The notes under the pieces were generated by a model. That model did no database searches, was not told the origin of the DNA, and saw only the letters and a program-made list of their open reading frames with translations. Source: HGM11412 sp045536025 (GTDB lineage Bacteria > Bacillota > Clostridia > Christensenellales > Borkfalkiaceae). From it: 64,000 nt of DNA. Every line of letters starts with the position of its first letter. The stretch's first letter is position 1. Of the stretch, positions 47,873 to 57,300 are shown piece after piece. A program made the position numbers and the translations under genes. Where the stretch lies: the NCBI GenBank assembly GCA_045536025.1, contig JAZSMT010000010.1, forward strand, positions 1-64,000. The letters run 5' to 3'.

Positions 47873-49302
47873 AGTTCCCCCTTTCTTATTTTGTTTTTAG
47901 TTCTTAAAAAGGAGGGGCGTTTTTTTTGTTCGGCGTAAAAATTCATTAAAAACCCATCCTGCATATCCCCAAAATTCATAGGCGCGTAAGGGGATAGATA
48001 GGGCGTTCCGAAGGAATCGAAAGCGCAAAGATAAGTTATCAATCCGCAACCTAATAAAACTATCCCGTAACCGCCCATAAAGCCTGCAATCGTTAAAAAC
48101 ATAAGCCGTAGAACGGACAGCGTTTCGTTAAGGTCGGGCGCTACGTAAAAGCAAATGCCCGATAGCGCTATTATCATAATCGTAGGCGTTGAAACCATAC
48201 CTGCGTTAACTGCCGTTTCGCCAAGAACTAATGCGCCCACTACGCTCATTGCAATACCCACGTATCTAGGCATGCGCACGCTTGCTTCATTTAGTATTTC
48301 AAATATAAGTAGCGTTACGAACATCTCAACGCTTGGCGATAGCGGTATGCCTTTTATACTTCCAACTATAGTTAGTAAAAACGCAAGTGGTATAAACTGC
48401 AAGTGAAACAGCTGTGCTGCCACGAAAAAGGCTGGTAAAAGTATAGAAATTATTACTGCGGATATTCGCAAAATTCTTGCAAAATTCGCCCTATAGGTGT
48501 TTATATAGTAATCTTCGCTCGATTGAAAGTCCTCTAAAAATATAAATGGCGCGGTGAGGGCAATGGGCGAGCCGTCAACGATAATTCCAACTCTTCCCTC
48601 AAGTAACTTTGCAGAGAAAATGTCGGGCTTTTCGGTGCTACCCATTTGCTTAAACATCGAGGTTTTTCTATCCGACATACACTTTATAATATACGAGCTG
48701 TCTACGATGCCGTCCACGTTGATTTTTTTAATTTTTGTTCTCAACGTATCAACTAGCTTTTTATTTGCGATAGAGGAAATATAAACTAACCCCACCGTCG
48801 TTTGCGACTGCTTGCCAACCGTTAGCTTTTCATACTTAAGGTCGGGCGTTTTCAGCCTTTGGCGAATAAGGCTCATATTGGTTTGCGAGTTTTCAACGAA
48901 CCCCTCTCTCGGGCCTTTTAAGATAGAAGCGGTAGGCGGTTCTGCAACTGCGCGCGCGGCAGGCTTTTTAGTCGATACGGAAACGGCTTCGTCTAGCCCG
49001 TCTACTATGATAACCGCGTCTCCTGCGATAATTTTTTCAAGGCAGTCTGAATAGGTTGATAATTTCTCCGTTTCGGGTAGTGTTACCGATTTAATAACGT
49101 CGTCAACGGAGGAAAAGTTACCCTTTTCTTGCAAAGGCTCTATAACCTGCTTGCCGAGCATAGTTTTATCTGACAAGCTTTCGGCGTATATAGCAGTTAC
49201 TAAAGTATCGTTTACGGAAAAGTCAAAATAAATTATATCGTCGCTTTGTAAAAGCTCGGTAATTTTTTTGACGTTTTTAGTTCGGTTTTTCAAAAGCTTC
49301 AT
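47869..49302 (-). CDS. gerAA: Spore germination protein, GerA subunit type
   Basis: 477 residues. Soluble N-terminal half (about 1-260) with two ferredoxin-like subdomains, then the typical membrane half: VGIIVDGSPIALTAPFIFLE, PFVITLLIFEI-like helices, and GETAVNAGMVSTPTIMII. It forms the ion channel of the receptor. The ATG at 49302 is chosen; a TTG 12 codons earlier lies in the promoter. No Shine-Dalgarno is present, and a sigma-G-like -10 ends 5 nt upstream, so the mRNA may be leaderless. First gene of gerAA-gerAB-gerAC. Confidence 0.92.
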   Translation of the reverse strand: MKLLKNRTKNVKKITELLQSDDIIYFDFSVNDTLVTAIYAESLSDKTMLGKQVIEPLQEKGNFSSVDDVIKSVTLPETEKLSTYSDCLEKIIAGDAVIIVDGLDEAVSVSTKKPAARAVAEPPTASILKGPREGFVENSQTNMSLIRQRLKTPDLKYEKLTVGKQSQTTVGLVYISSIANKKLVDTLRTKIKKINVDGIVDSSYIIKCMSDRKTSMFKQMGSTEKPDIFSAKLLEGRVGIIVDGSPIALTAPFIFLEDFQSSEDYYINTYRANFARILRISAVIISILLPAFFVAAQLFHLQFIPLAFLLTIVGSIKGIPLSPSVEMFVTLLIFEILNEASVRMPRYVGIAMSVVGALVLGETAVNAGMVSTPTIMIIALSGICFYVAPDLNETLSVLRLMFLTIAGFMGGYGIVLLGCGLITYLCAFDSFGTPYLSPYAPMNFGDMQDGFLMNFYAEQKKRPSFLRTKNKIRKGEL

Positions 49303-49307
49303 ACAAT

Positions 49308-49337
49308 TAATATCATTAATAGGCAAAAAATTATGCA
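49308..49337 (-). promoter_or_regulatory. Sigma-G-like promoter of the ger operon
   Basis: On the minus strand TGCATA (49332-49337), exactly 17 bp, GATATTA (49308-49314). Compared with the Bacillus sigma-G consensus (TGAATA, CATACTA), matches are 5 of 6 and 5 of 7. Forespore expression is what a germinant receptor operon needs. Confidence 0.5.
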
Positions 49338-49340
49338 ATT

Positions 49341-49368
49341 AAAAAGGCAGGAGATAATTCCCCTGCCC
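49341..49368 (-). terminator. Terminator of the holin-like gene
   Basis: Minus-strand stem GGCAGG...CCTGCC with one internal mismatch region, then T5. Confidence 0.7.
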
Positions 49369-49382
49369 CCGTTTCTAAAAAG

Positions 49383-49898
49383 TTATTTTTTATCCGTCAA
49401 CGCGCTTTGAATAAGTTTGGCAACCGCCGACAAAACGTCGCTTGGAATATCGGTGTTTTCTTGAAGAATTTTTTCAATACTACGTAGCATTTCTTCGTTT
49501 GAAATTTGTGTTTGAAAAACGCTTGAAATGGTGTGGGCGACGCCCGTTATGGTTTTAGAAGAGAGTATTCCCTTTAAAACGTCGGAAATAGCTCCTTTAA
49601 CGTCGCCTTTTTTCTTTAGAATATGTTTGTAAAAAGCGTAAATAAGCGTGGCAAGACCGCCCGCTTGAACGCCCCGACCAATCACGTCGAAAACGCTTAG
49701 ATTTTGCTGGGAAAATAAAGAAAATACTGCGTAGAAAACAATGCCGAATAAAAAGGGTAGATAACCCTTGAAATAACTTAGCTTTTCGGGTAAAACCTTT
49801 TTAGTTAAACCTGTAACTAAGGTTATTATTGCGCCGAGTAAAACGACGTCAAGACTGTACTTTTGAAGAAACGTTAAAATTATTTGGATATCGTACAC
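49383..49898 (-). CDS. Holin-like membrane protein of unknown function
   Basis: 171 residues. Hydrophobic helices near 17-36, 45-63 and 72-90, then a basic patch (KHILKKKGDVKG) and a soluble helical tail of about 70 residues. The three-helix layout recalls phage holins or sporulation membrane proteins, but no motif is decisive. GTG start with AAAGGA about 10 nt upstream. It lies between spoIIE and the ger operon, so a sporulation role is possible by position only. Confidence 0.6.
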   Translation of the reverse strand: MYDIQIILTFLQKYSLDVVLLGAIITLVTGLTKKVLPEKLSYFKGYLPFLFGIVFYAVFSLFSQQNLSVFDVIGRGVQAGGLATLIYAFYKHILKKKGDVKGAISDVLKGILSSKTITGVAHTISSVFQTQISNEEMLRSIEKILQENTDIPSDVLSAVAKLIQSALTDKK

Positions 49899-50067
49899 AG
49901 GCTCGTTCCTTTCGGGAAACGGTCGCTTGCGCTACGTTGCCGCCACTTAGCGCCAATATTTTTTTAAGTTTTAATGACTTTATAATTATTGTTTTCACAA
50001 CCTTCCCCCCGTTAGATATTCCAGACGCAATGCTATTATATACGCAAAATATCTAAAAGCAAGTGGG

Positions 50068-52332
50068 TTATGACGCTTTTTTGAAAATTCTTACGGCAAG
50101 CACGGTCATATCGTCTTTGGGCGAGCCGTCGTCTAATAAAACGGCTTTTGAAAGTAGGTCGTCGGCAAGCCGTTGAGGATTGAGAGTTTTTAGCGTTTTA
50201 AGGTAATCTATAAGGTCGGTTGACGAGCCGAAAGCGTCGGATATTCCGTCGGTTACCATTAAGACGGTAGCTCCCTCGTCAACGGGGATGGATACGCCCG
50301 TTGGCTTAAGGTCGTCAAGTATCCCAAGCGGTAGAGAGTTACCCTCTATAATTTGAATACTTTCCTCCGTAATCAAATAGCTTGCAGGCGAGCCTATTTT
50401 AATAAAATCACCGCTTCTTGAAAAAAGGTTTACGGTTAAAACGTCTATCGCTGAAAAATTGTCGTCGGTGTTAAGGGCTAAAACTTTATTTACCATACCT
50501 AATATTACCTTGCTTTCAAGCCCTGCTTTGTAAAAGCTTTCAATAAGCGATATTGCAGTAGACGACGTTTGGCTGGCTTGATAACCGCTTCCCATACCGT
50601 CGCTTAAAGCTATTAAAAAAGTTCCATCGTCAATTTTAGTAAGCGCGTGGGTATCTCCGCTTAAAGACGAGCCGTTTTTTTTCTGAACGGCAAGCCCAAA
50701 AGCCGCGTCAAGGCAGGGTGCGGGGCGCAAAGTTACAGCGCACAGGTTTATGGATATGGCAGTTTTTGAAACGACGTTCATTTTCTTGCCAACCGCTTCT
50801 GAAACGGCAGACGACAGCGCCGTTACGTTAAGCTCGTCGGGATTAATTATTAGGTTAATTTCAACTCCGTCGTCGTCGCCAAGCGCCATAATTTCAAGAT
50901 AGGTTATCCCTTTTTTATGTAAAACCTCGCCAACCTTTTTTTCAGTTTCACCGATAAAGGAAAGGCTTTTAGAAAAGTCAAGCGCCATATTTTTAAGTAC
51001 ACCCGAAACGCCTTCAGATTGCATGGTGATAAGTTCTTTTCCGCTTGATATATCGCTAAGTTCTTTAACCTTTTCGCGGTATTTGCCTATAAGAGTGTTT
51101 ATCTCGAAGATAACTGAGTTTAAATAGCCACAATTTTCAGCAAACTTTTTAGTAAGGTCTATAAGTGAAATTCGGTTTTTAGCAACGCCCACCGATATAA
51201 TTTTTATAAGCTCGTCGCGCTCGGGCATATCTTTTTGCCTACACCTTTGAAATGAAGGGCAGGTTTCGCAAACACTTAGCATAACCTCGTCCGCCATGCG
51301 CCCAAAAAGTTCTTCTCCCGAGCCTTCGGAATTTCTAAGCCTTTCAAATCCTTGCTTCATTTCGCCAAAAACTCCTGCAACGTCGTAAAGTTTTCCAGAT
51401 ATCGTAACGCGCATGCGGTTGATTGCGTATCTCGGAAGTAGCTTTTCGCTAAGGCTTAGCGTCTTTTTCTTTAATCCGTCAAAGAGCGACGCCGGTAAGA
51501 ACAAGAACAGGCAAACGGGTATAATCGAGTATAAAACGTCGGTATAATAAAACGCGCCGTAAAGTTTAAAAACGGCTAAAAACACTACGTCTATCGCCAA
51601 CGCCGACAACGCCGATAAAAACTTAGATTTTCTATAGAAAACGGTTGATAGGGCGGTTATTACCGTAAAGCAAGCAAAATAATCAAGGTTTAGCGCGGTA
51701 ACTGACGGCGGTAGTGCTAAAACAACGCCTAAAAGCGCAGTATGTCCACCGCCAAATATATAAAGAGAGCAAAGAAGAATAAAAATAACTGCTGAACGGT
51801 ATAAGTAAAAGCCGAATAAGTTTATAAAACCAACGCCCACGCAAAAGGTAAAAACAGCAAGGCATACCAGCTCGTCAACGGCGCATTTATACTTAAATCG
51901 TTTTAAAAACAGAACTCTTGAAGCTGAGATAAAAACTAACGTTAAAACAACCGATATAGCGCCTTCAATTAAAATAAGAGTTGAATTTCCAAAATTTCCT
52001 AAAGCCAAAAACGGCGCAACTGATATAATAGTTAAAAGTAATATTTTACCTCCAACTTTTATTTTTTTCTTTTTCAAAAGTGCGTAAATGGGGCAAATGA
52101 TAACTGCGCTTATAAACGCGCAAAAAGCTTTACTAACGTTAAAGTTAACTAAAAAGCTTATTAAAAAAGTTAGCCCCGTACCGCCTACGTTCGAGCCAAG
52201 ATAGAGTAGTGCGTTAAATAGCGATACGCTTAAAAAAGAGCTTTTAGGGAGTATAGAGTTTAAAAGCACGAAAAATAGCCCCGAAAAAGCAGTTGAAAGT
52301 ATGCTTGAATACGTAACTTTATTTTTTGTCAT
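50068..52332 (-). CDS. spoIIE: Stage II sporulation protein E (PP2C phosphatase)
   Basis: 754 residues. About ten transmembrane helices in the first 310, a regulatory middle region with a Cys cluster (VCETCPSFQRCRQ) near 365, and a C-terminal PP2C phosphatase: LIALSDGMGSGYQA, FSAIDVLTVNLF, VLMVTDGISDAFG and PKDDMTVLAVRI carry the metal-binding Asp residues. SpoIIE dephosphorylates SpoIIAA and so frees sigma-F in the forespore. The ATG at 52332 has AAGGTGG 7-8 nt upstream. That site can be masked by an upstream complementary sequence (see separate entry). Confidence 0.95.
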   Translation of the reverse strand: MTKNKVTYSSILSTAFSGLFFVLLNSILPKSSFLSVSLFNALLYLGSNVGGTGLTFLISFLVNFNVSKAFCAFISAVIICPIYALLKKKKIKVGGKILLLTIISVAPFLALGNFGNSTLILIEGAISVVLTLVFISASRVLFLKRFKYKCAVDELVCLAVFTFCVGVGFINLFGFYLYRSAVIFILLCSLYIFGGGHTALLGVVLALPPSVTALNLDYFACFTVITALSTVFYRKSKFLSALSALAIDVVFLAVFKLYGAFYYTDVLYSIIPVCLFLFLPASLFDGLKKKTLSLSEKLLPRYAINRMRVTISGKLYDVAGVFGEMKQGFERLRNSEGSGEELFGRMADEVMLSVCETCPSFQRCRQKDMPERDELIKIISVGVAKNRISLIDLTKKFAENCGYLNSVIFEINTLIGKYREKVKELSDISSGKELITMQSEGVSGVLKNMALDFSKSLSFIGETEKKVGEVLHKKGITYLEIMALGDDDGVEINLIINPDELNVTALSSAVSEAVGKKMNVVSKTAISINLCAVTLRPAPCLDAAFGLAVQKKNGSSLSGDTHALTKIDDGTFLIALSDGMGSGYQASQTSSTAISLIESFYKAGLESKVILGMVNKVLALNTDDNFSAIDVLTVNLFSRSGDFIKIGSPASYLITEESIQIIEGNSLPLGILDDLKPTGVSIPVDEGATVLMVTDGISDAFGSSTDLIDYLKTLKTLNPQRLADDLLSKAVLLDDGSPKDDMTVLAVRIFKKAS

Positions 52333-52338
52333 AAAAAT

Positions 52339-52374
52339 ACCACCTTGCTTTCGTTTTACCATAAGCTAGGTGGT
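52339..52374 (-). promoter_or_regulatory. Possible Shine-Dalgarno-masking hairpin of spoIIE
   Basis: On the minus strand ACCACCT (52374-52368) upstream is the exact complement of AGGTGGT (52345-52339), which contains the spoIIE ribosome-binding site. The 22-nt loop between them is plausible for an mRNA hairpin. Confidence 0.45.
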
Positions 52375-52412
52375 GTTATTTAAACAAAAATGTCTTATTT
52401 TATACTAAAATG

Positions 52413-53633
52413 TTACAAAGTTTCAATCAAGGTCGTTCCAACGTTTCTAATTGAGGCTTCAAAAACGTTATTATCGCCGAATATCTTTTTCATAAACCTC
52501 ACGTAACCGCTAACTTCCTCGTCTTTAACAAAGGCGAGTATCGAGCCTGCAAAGCCACCGCCGTGAACTCTAACGGCACCGTCTTTTATAATCTCACGCG
52601 AGATTTCTATGCCTAAAACTACCGACTGTTGAACGTCCCCAGGTACATAGCAGTTTTGAAGTAGTGTAAGGCTTGAAAGCCCAGACTTATTCACCGCGTC
52701 TAAAAACGCCTTCGTATTGCCCGTTTCAAGTGCCTTTTCAGCTTGAATAACCCTTTCGTTTTCATTGTAAAAATGAAGCGCTCTCATAATGGCACGGCCT
52801 GAATATCTGCGTTTAAGAGTGGGAATACTTTTGATAAAATCACTCTTTTCAACGTCACGCAATACTTTTTTGCCAAAATACCCTGCAACTTCTTCCATTT
52901 CTTTTCTAATTTGAGCGTAGTGCGAGGTGAGCGTGGCGTGACTGCCACCGGTGTTAGTTAAAACGAGGGTGTATCCTTTAGGTGCGCTAAGCTTTTTAAT
53001 GGTTGGCTCGACGGGTTTGTTAAAATCGAGTTTCACGAGCGAGCCTATTGAAATTCCGCTTTGGTCAAGTAGCCCGCACGGCTTTTTAAAAAATACGTTT
53101 TCAGCGTACTGCGAGATAACTGCTCTATCAACCCTGCTTAGTTTTCCGTCGAGATAAAGGGTATTAAATATCTCGCAAACTAAAACCTCGAACGCTGCCG
53201 ACGAGGATACGCCTGCACCTTTAAATATGTTGCTCGTCGTGTGGGCGGTAAAGCCGTTAATTTCAAACCCCCTATCTTTTATAGCGCGGGCAACGCCTCT
53301 AGCAAGCGCGTCAGACGTGCCTTGTTCCGAACGCTTGGGCTGGAGGTCTAATATATCAATTTCTACGGGCGGATAGTTTTCCGAGCATATTTTTACGATA
53401 TTGTCGTCGCGCTTTTTAACGCAGGCAACGACGTCGCACGAGATAGACGCCACCATTACCAAACCGTGGTTATGGTCGGTGTGGTTACCAAGTATTTCTG
53501 CTCTTCCCGAAGAGGAGAAAACGTGAGTGGGATGACAGCCTTCACCCATATAAAACACGTCTTTTAGTTTTTGTATACGATTTGATTTTTCCGTTAAATC
53601 GGCGTTTTCGCCGTACAAAAGTTTTAAATCCAT
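52413..53633 (-). CDS. galK: Galactokinase (GHMP kinase)
   Basis: 406 residues. GHMP motif 1 GRAEILGNHTDHNHG near residue 43 (the usual GEHTD reads GNHTD), motif 2 FKGAGVSSSAAFEV near 138 and motif 3 VHGGGFAGSILAF near 353. Phosphorylates galactose, or a related sugar, at C1. The Glu-to-Asn change in motif 1 is one I recall from other Firmicutes galactokinase-like proteins, so exact specificity is not certain. AAGGAG precedes the ATG. No other Leloir genes are adjacent. Confidence 0.88.
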   Translation of the reverse strand: MDLKLLYGENADLTEKSNRIQKLKDVFYMGEGCHPTHVFSSSGRAEILGNHTDHNHGLVMVASISCDVVACVKKRDDNIVKICSENYPPVEIDILDLQPKRSEQGTSDALARGVARAIKDRGFEINGFTAHTTSNIFKGAGVSSSAAFEVLVCEIFNTLYLDGKLSRVDRAVISQYAENVFFKKPCGLLDQSGISIGSLVKLDFNKPVEPTIKKLSAPKGYTLVLTNTGGSHATLTSHYAQIRKEMEEVAGYFGKKVLRDVEKSDFIKSIPTLKRRYSGRAIMRALHFYNENERVIQAEKALETGNTKAFLDAVNKSGLSSLTLLQNCYVPGDVQQSVVLGIEISREIIKDGAVRVHGGGFAGSILAFVKDEEVSGYVRFMKKIFGDNNVFEASIRNVGTTLIETL

Positions 53634-53705
53634 ATTAGCTCCTTAAAAGTAAAACTATTTTACCACTAGTTTTAATGACTGTAAACCCGTTTTAGCGTTT
53701 TTAAG

Positions 53706-53734
53706 TTGCAAAAATTTAGTAAATAATGTATACT
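53706..53734 (+). promoter_or_regulatory. Sigma-A promoter of the pth-mfd operon
   Basis: TTGCAA (53706-53711), exactly 17 bp, TATACT (53729-53734), followed by AAGGAG and the pth ATG. Confidence 0.7.
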
Positions 53735-53762
53735 CATTATAAAACGAGCAAGGAGAAGGTGT

Positions 53763-54317
53763 ATGAAAGTTATCGCAGGGCTTGGTAATCCCGATAAAAA
53801 GTATGCAAAAAACGTTCATAATTTAGGCTTTATGGTAATTGACAAGGTTGCCTCCAAGCTCGGCGTGTCAATCGACAAGAAGGGATATAAAGGTCTTTAT
53901 ACTATCTTGAACGTAAAAGGGGAGAAGATTTTGCTTATTAAACCCCAAACGTATATGAACTTAAGTGGCGAGTGTGTTAAAAGCGTGGTAGACTTTTATA
54001 AAGTTCCCTCCGAAAACCTTATGGTTATATATGACGATATCGATATTGATAAAGGTTCGGTAAGAATACGTCAAAAGGGTTCTGCAGGCACGCACAACGG
54101 TATGAAAAATATTGTTTTACACCTATCCTCTAGCGATTTTCCGAGAATAAGAGTGGGATGTAAGCCCGTCGATTTTAAGGGTAGCCTTATCGACTACGTT
54201 TTGTCAGATATAAGCCTATTAGATTTTGAAAATGCGATAGATAGGGCGTCTGATGCGGTTATTTCTTTTATAAACGGCGATAAAATTGACGCCACTATGA
54301 ATAAATTTAACGGTTAA
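53763..54317 (+). CDS. pth: Peptidyl-tRNA hydrolase
   Basis: Frees tRNA from drop-off peptidyl-tRNA. 184 residues; GLGNPDKKYAKNVHNLGFMV at the start holds the catalytic His (about residue 20), then KPQTYMNLSGE and VIYDDIDIDKGSVRIR, and GSAGTHNGMKNIV. AAGGAGAAGG precedes the ATG. First gene before mfd, a common Firmicutes order. Confidence 0.96.
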   Translation: MKVIAGLGNPDKKYAKNVHNLGFMVIDKVASKLGVSIDKKGYKGLYTILNVKGEKILLIKPQTYMNLSGECVKSVVDFYKVPSENLMVIYDDIDIDKGSVRIRQKGSAGTHNGMKNIVLHLSSSDFPRIRVGCKPVDFKGSLIDYVLSDISLLDFENAIDRASDAVISFINGDKIDATMNKFNG

Positions 54318-54320
54318 ACT

Positions 54321-57300
54321 ATGCTTAAAAAACTAATGCGCTCACCCAAATACGGGGGAGAATACAATCAAATAGTTGATGGCGTCTGCGGTGGTATTCC
54401 CACCGCAGTTTTCGGCGTTAGTTTTGCTGAAAAATGTAGGCTAGTTAGCTCGTTTGAGGGTACGGTTTTATATATCGTAAGAGATATTATTACGGCTAAA
54501 AAAGCTGTATCCGAAATAAGTCAAATGACGGGGGAGAGGGCTGTTCTATTAAACGCTAAAGACGATACCTTGCTATATAAATCGGCATTTGATAAAGAAA
54601 ATTTATACAAGCGTTTAACGGCGCTTTACGAGATAGAAAACGGCGCTAAAGTGGTAGTTACCACCTTTGAGGCGTTAATGCAACTTTTTCCAAGAAAAGT
54701 TTACCATTTAACCCTCGAAAAAGATAAAGAATACGACCTTTTATCTCTTTCTAGCGAGCTTATAAAACTTGGATATACTAGGTGCGAGGTGTGTGAAACT
54801 GCTGGCACGTTCAGTTTAAGGGGAGATACCTTAACGGTGTATCCCATAAATAAAGACTGCATTTATAGGCTTGACTTTTTTGGGGACACGCTTGAAAAAA
54901 TCAAGGCAAAGGGCGAAGAGGTAGGCTCGGTTACCGCCGTTATGACTACCGATTGCATTATTTCTTCTTCTGAAGTTGAAAACATCAAATCGGAGATTAA
55001 AAAATCAGCTAAAAAATACGGTAACTTAATCGTAGGTGAAAAGGCAAAGGGGCTTTATAACAAGATAGCCGACAAGCTTGAAACCGATTTATTCGAGCCA
55101 TCTCTTCAGTATATTTTACCGCTTATAGATAATAAAACGGACGACTTTACTGAGTATTTTTCTAAAGATACCGTAGTTATATACGACGAGAGTAAGATTA
55201 TCGGTGAAAGTTTAAAATATCACTATCAAGAGCACCTTGAAAGAGTTGATTCCATTTTAAGAACGGGTGAGGGCTTGGATTTTATTAGGGAGGCGATATC
55301 CTCTGACGAGAGGGTAAAAGAACTTCTTTCTAGCTATAAAAGCCTTGCCGTGCAAACGCTGACGGCAAAAGTGCCATTTTTTAACCCCCTTAAAACGTAC
55401 AATTTAAGAACTGCGCCCGTATCGAGATATTTTTTAAAGCCGGACGATTTGGTGTCTGACGTTAGAGCGTGGGGAATTATTGATTTTACGGTAATACTTT
55501 GCTGTGGCGATTATATGAACGCCGAAAAGGTGTATTACAAGCTTTTAGAAAATAAAATTCCCGTAAAATTTAACGATAACGTTGACGAAAACACTCAAGG
55601 TATCGTAGTAACTACCATTTCGCTCGACAGCGGATTTATTTGCCACGAGGGAAGGCTTACCGTAATAGGTACGGGAGATTTATTCGTTAAAAAATCTCAA
55701 GGAAAGCCCCTCAAAAGAAAGCGTGGCGATTTATTTACCGCGCCAGAGGTTGGCGGTTTTGCCGTTCACGAAAGGTTTGGCGTGGGCCTCGTAAAGGGCG
55801 TAAAGCGCATAAACACGGTAGAGGGCGGAAAGGACTACGTTGAGCTTGAATACGCCGGTGGCGATAGGCTTTACGTTTCAACCGACCAAATGGATAGGCT
55901 ATCTAAGTATTTGGGCGGTAGTGAAACGCCAACTTTAAATAGGATAGGTAACGGCGAGTTTGAAAGAATTAAAGAAAGGGTAAAGGCATCTATTGCAAAG
56001 ATGACCGTCAACCTCAAAAAACTGTACGCTGAACGCCAAAGCGTAAAGGGCTACGCTTATTCTGAGGACAACGCCTTAACCGCCGAGTTCGATAACGCTT
56101 TCGGCTTTGAAGAAACGGAGGATCAAATTTCTTCAATGCAAGAGATAAAGGCGGATATGGAAAGCGGTAGAGTTATGGATAGACTGCTTTGCGGGGACGT
56201 GGGCTTTGGTAAAACCGAGGTGGCTTTTCGCGCTTGCTTTAAGGCGGTGATGGACGGTAAACAGGTTGCAATGATTGCGCCCACCACGATACTTTCTCAG
56301 CAACACTATTTGACGGCAGTTCAACGCTTTAAGGACTTTGGGGTTAGGATAGACGTTCTTAACCGCTTTAAAACCCCCAAAAAGCAAAAGGAACTTATAA
56401 AAGCGGTTGAAGAGGGAGATATAGATTTTATTATAGGCACTCACAGGCTTTTTTCAAAGGACATAAAATTTAAAGATTTAGGACTATTAATCGTTGACGA
56501 AGAACAGCGGTTTGGCGTTGAACACAAAGAAAAGCTTAAGCTTTTAAAGGAAAACGTAGACACTTTAGTTTTGTCGGCAACGCCAATACCTAGAACTTTG
56601 CATATGTCCCTTTCAGGCATACGCGATATAAGCACTATAAACACTCCGCCCAAGCAGAGAATTCCCGTTCAAACGGTGGTGGCGGAGCTTACCGATTCGC
56701 TTATAAAAGACGCACTTTCCCGCGAACTTTCAAGGGGTGGGCAGGCGTTTGTTTTATACAACCGCGTTGAAGACATCTATCTTTTTGCCGACAAGGTTAG
56801 AAAAATCGTTCCCACGGCAAGAATTATAGTTGCGCACGGGCAAATGCCTGAAAAAGAGCTTGAAAATAGCGTAATGGCGTTTTATAACGGCGAGGCGGAC
56901 GTGCTTATCGCAACCACCATTATCGAAAACGGCATAGACGTTCCGCGCGCAAACACCTTAATCGTAGAAAGTAGCGATAGATTAGGGCTTTCTACCCTTT
57001 ACCAACTAAAGGGAAGAGTAGGTCGCGGTAACTTAATGGCTTACGCATATTTTACTTATACCGAGGGTAAAATTTTGACGGACGCGTCGTACAAAAGGCT
57101 ATCCGCGCTTATGGAATATACCGAGATGGGTAGCGGTTATAAAATTGCAATGCGCGACTTAGAGTTGAGGGGTGCGGGCAACGTTTTAGGCAGAGAACAG
57201 CACGGGCATTTAGATAGGGTTGGTTACGAGCTTTACAGCAAGCTTTTAAAAGAAGAGCTTGGCGAGGTTACCAAAAACGCCGAACTCGAGCTTGATATTA

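Noticed and set aside
49849..49998. 49-codon minus-strand ORF with GTG start and purine-rich upstream sequence
   Set aside because: It overlaps the start of the holin-like gene by 50 nt, its composition drifts after about 20 codons, and no motif supports it; kept only as a possible relic.
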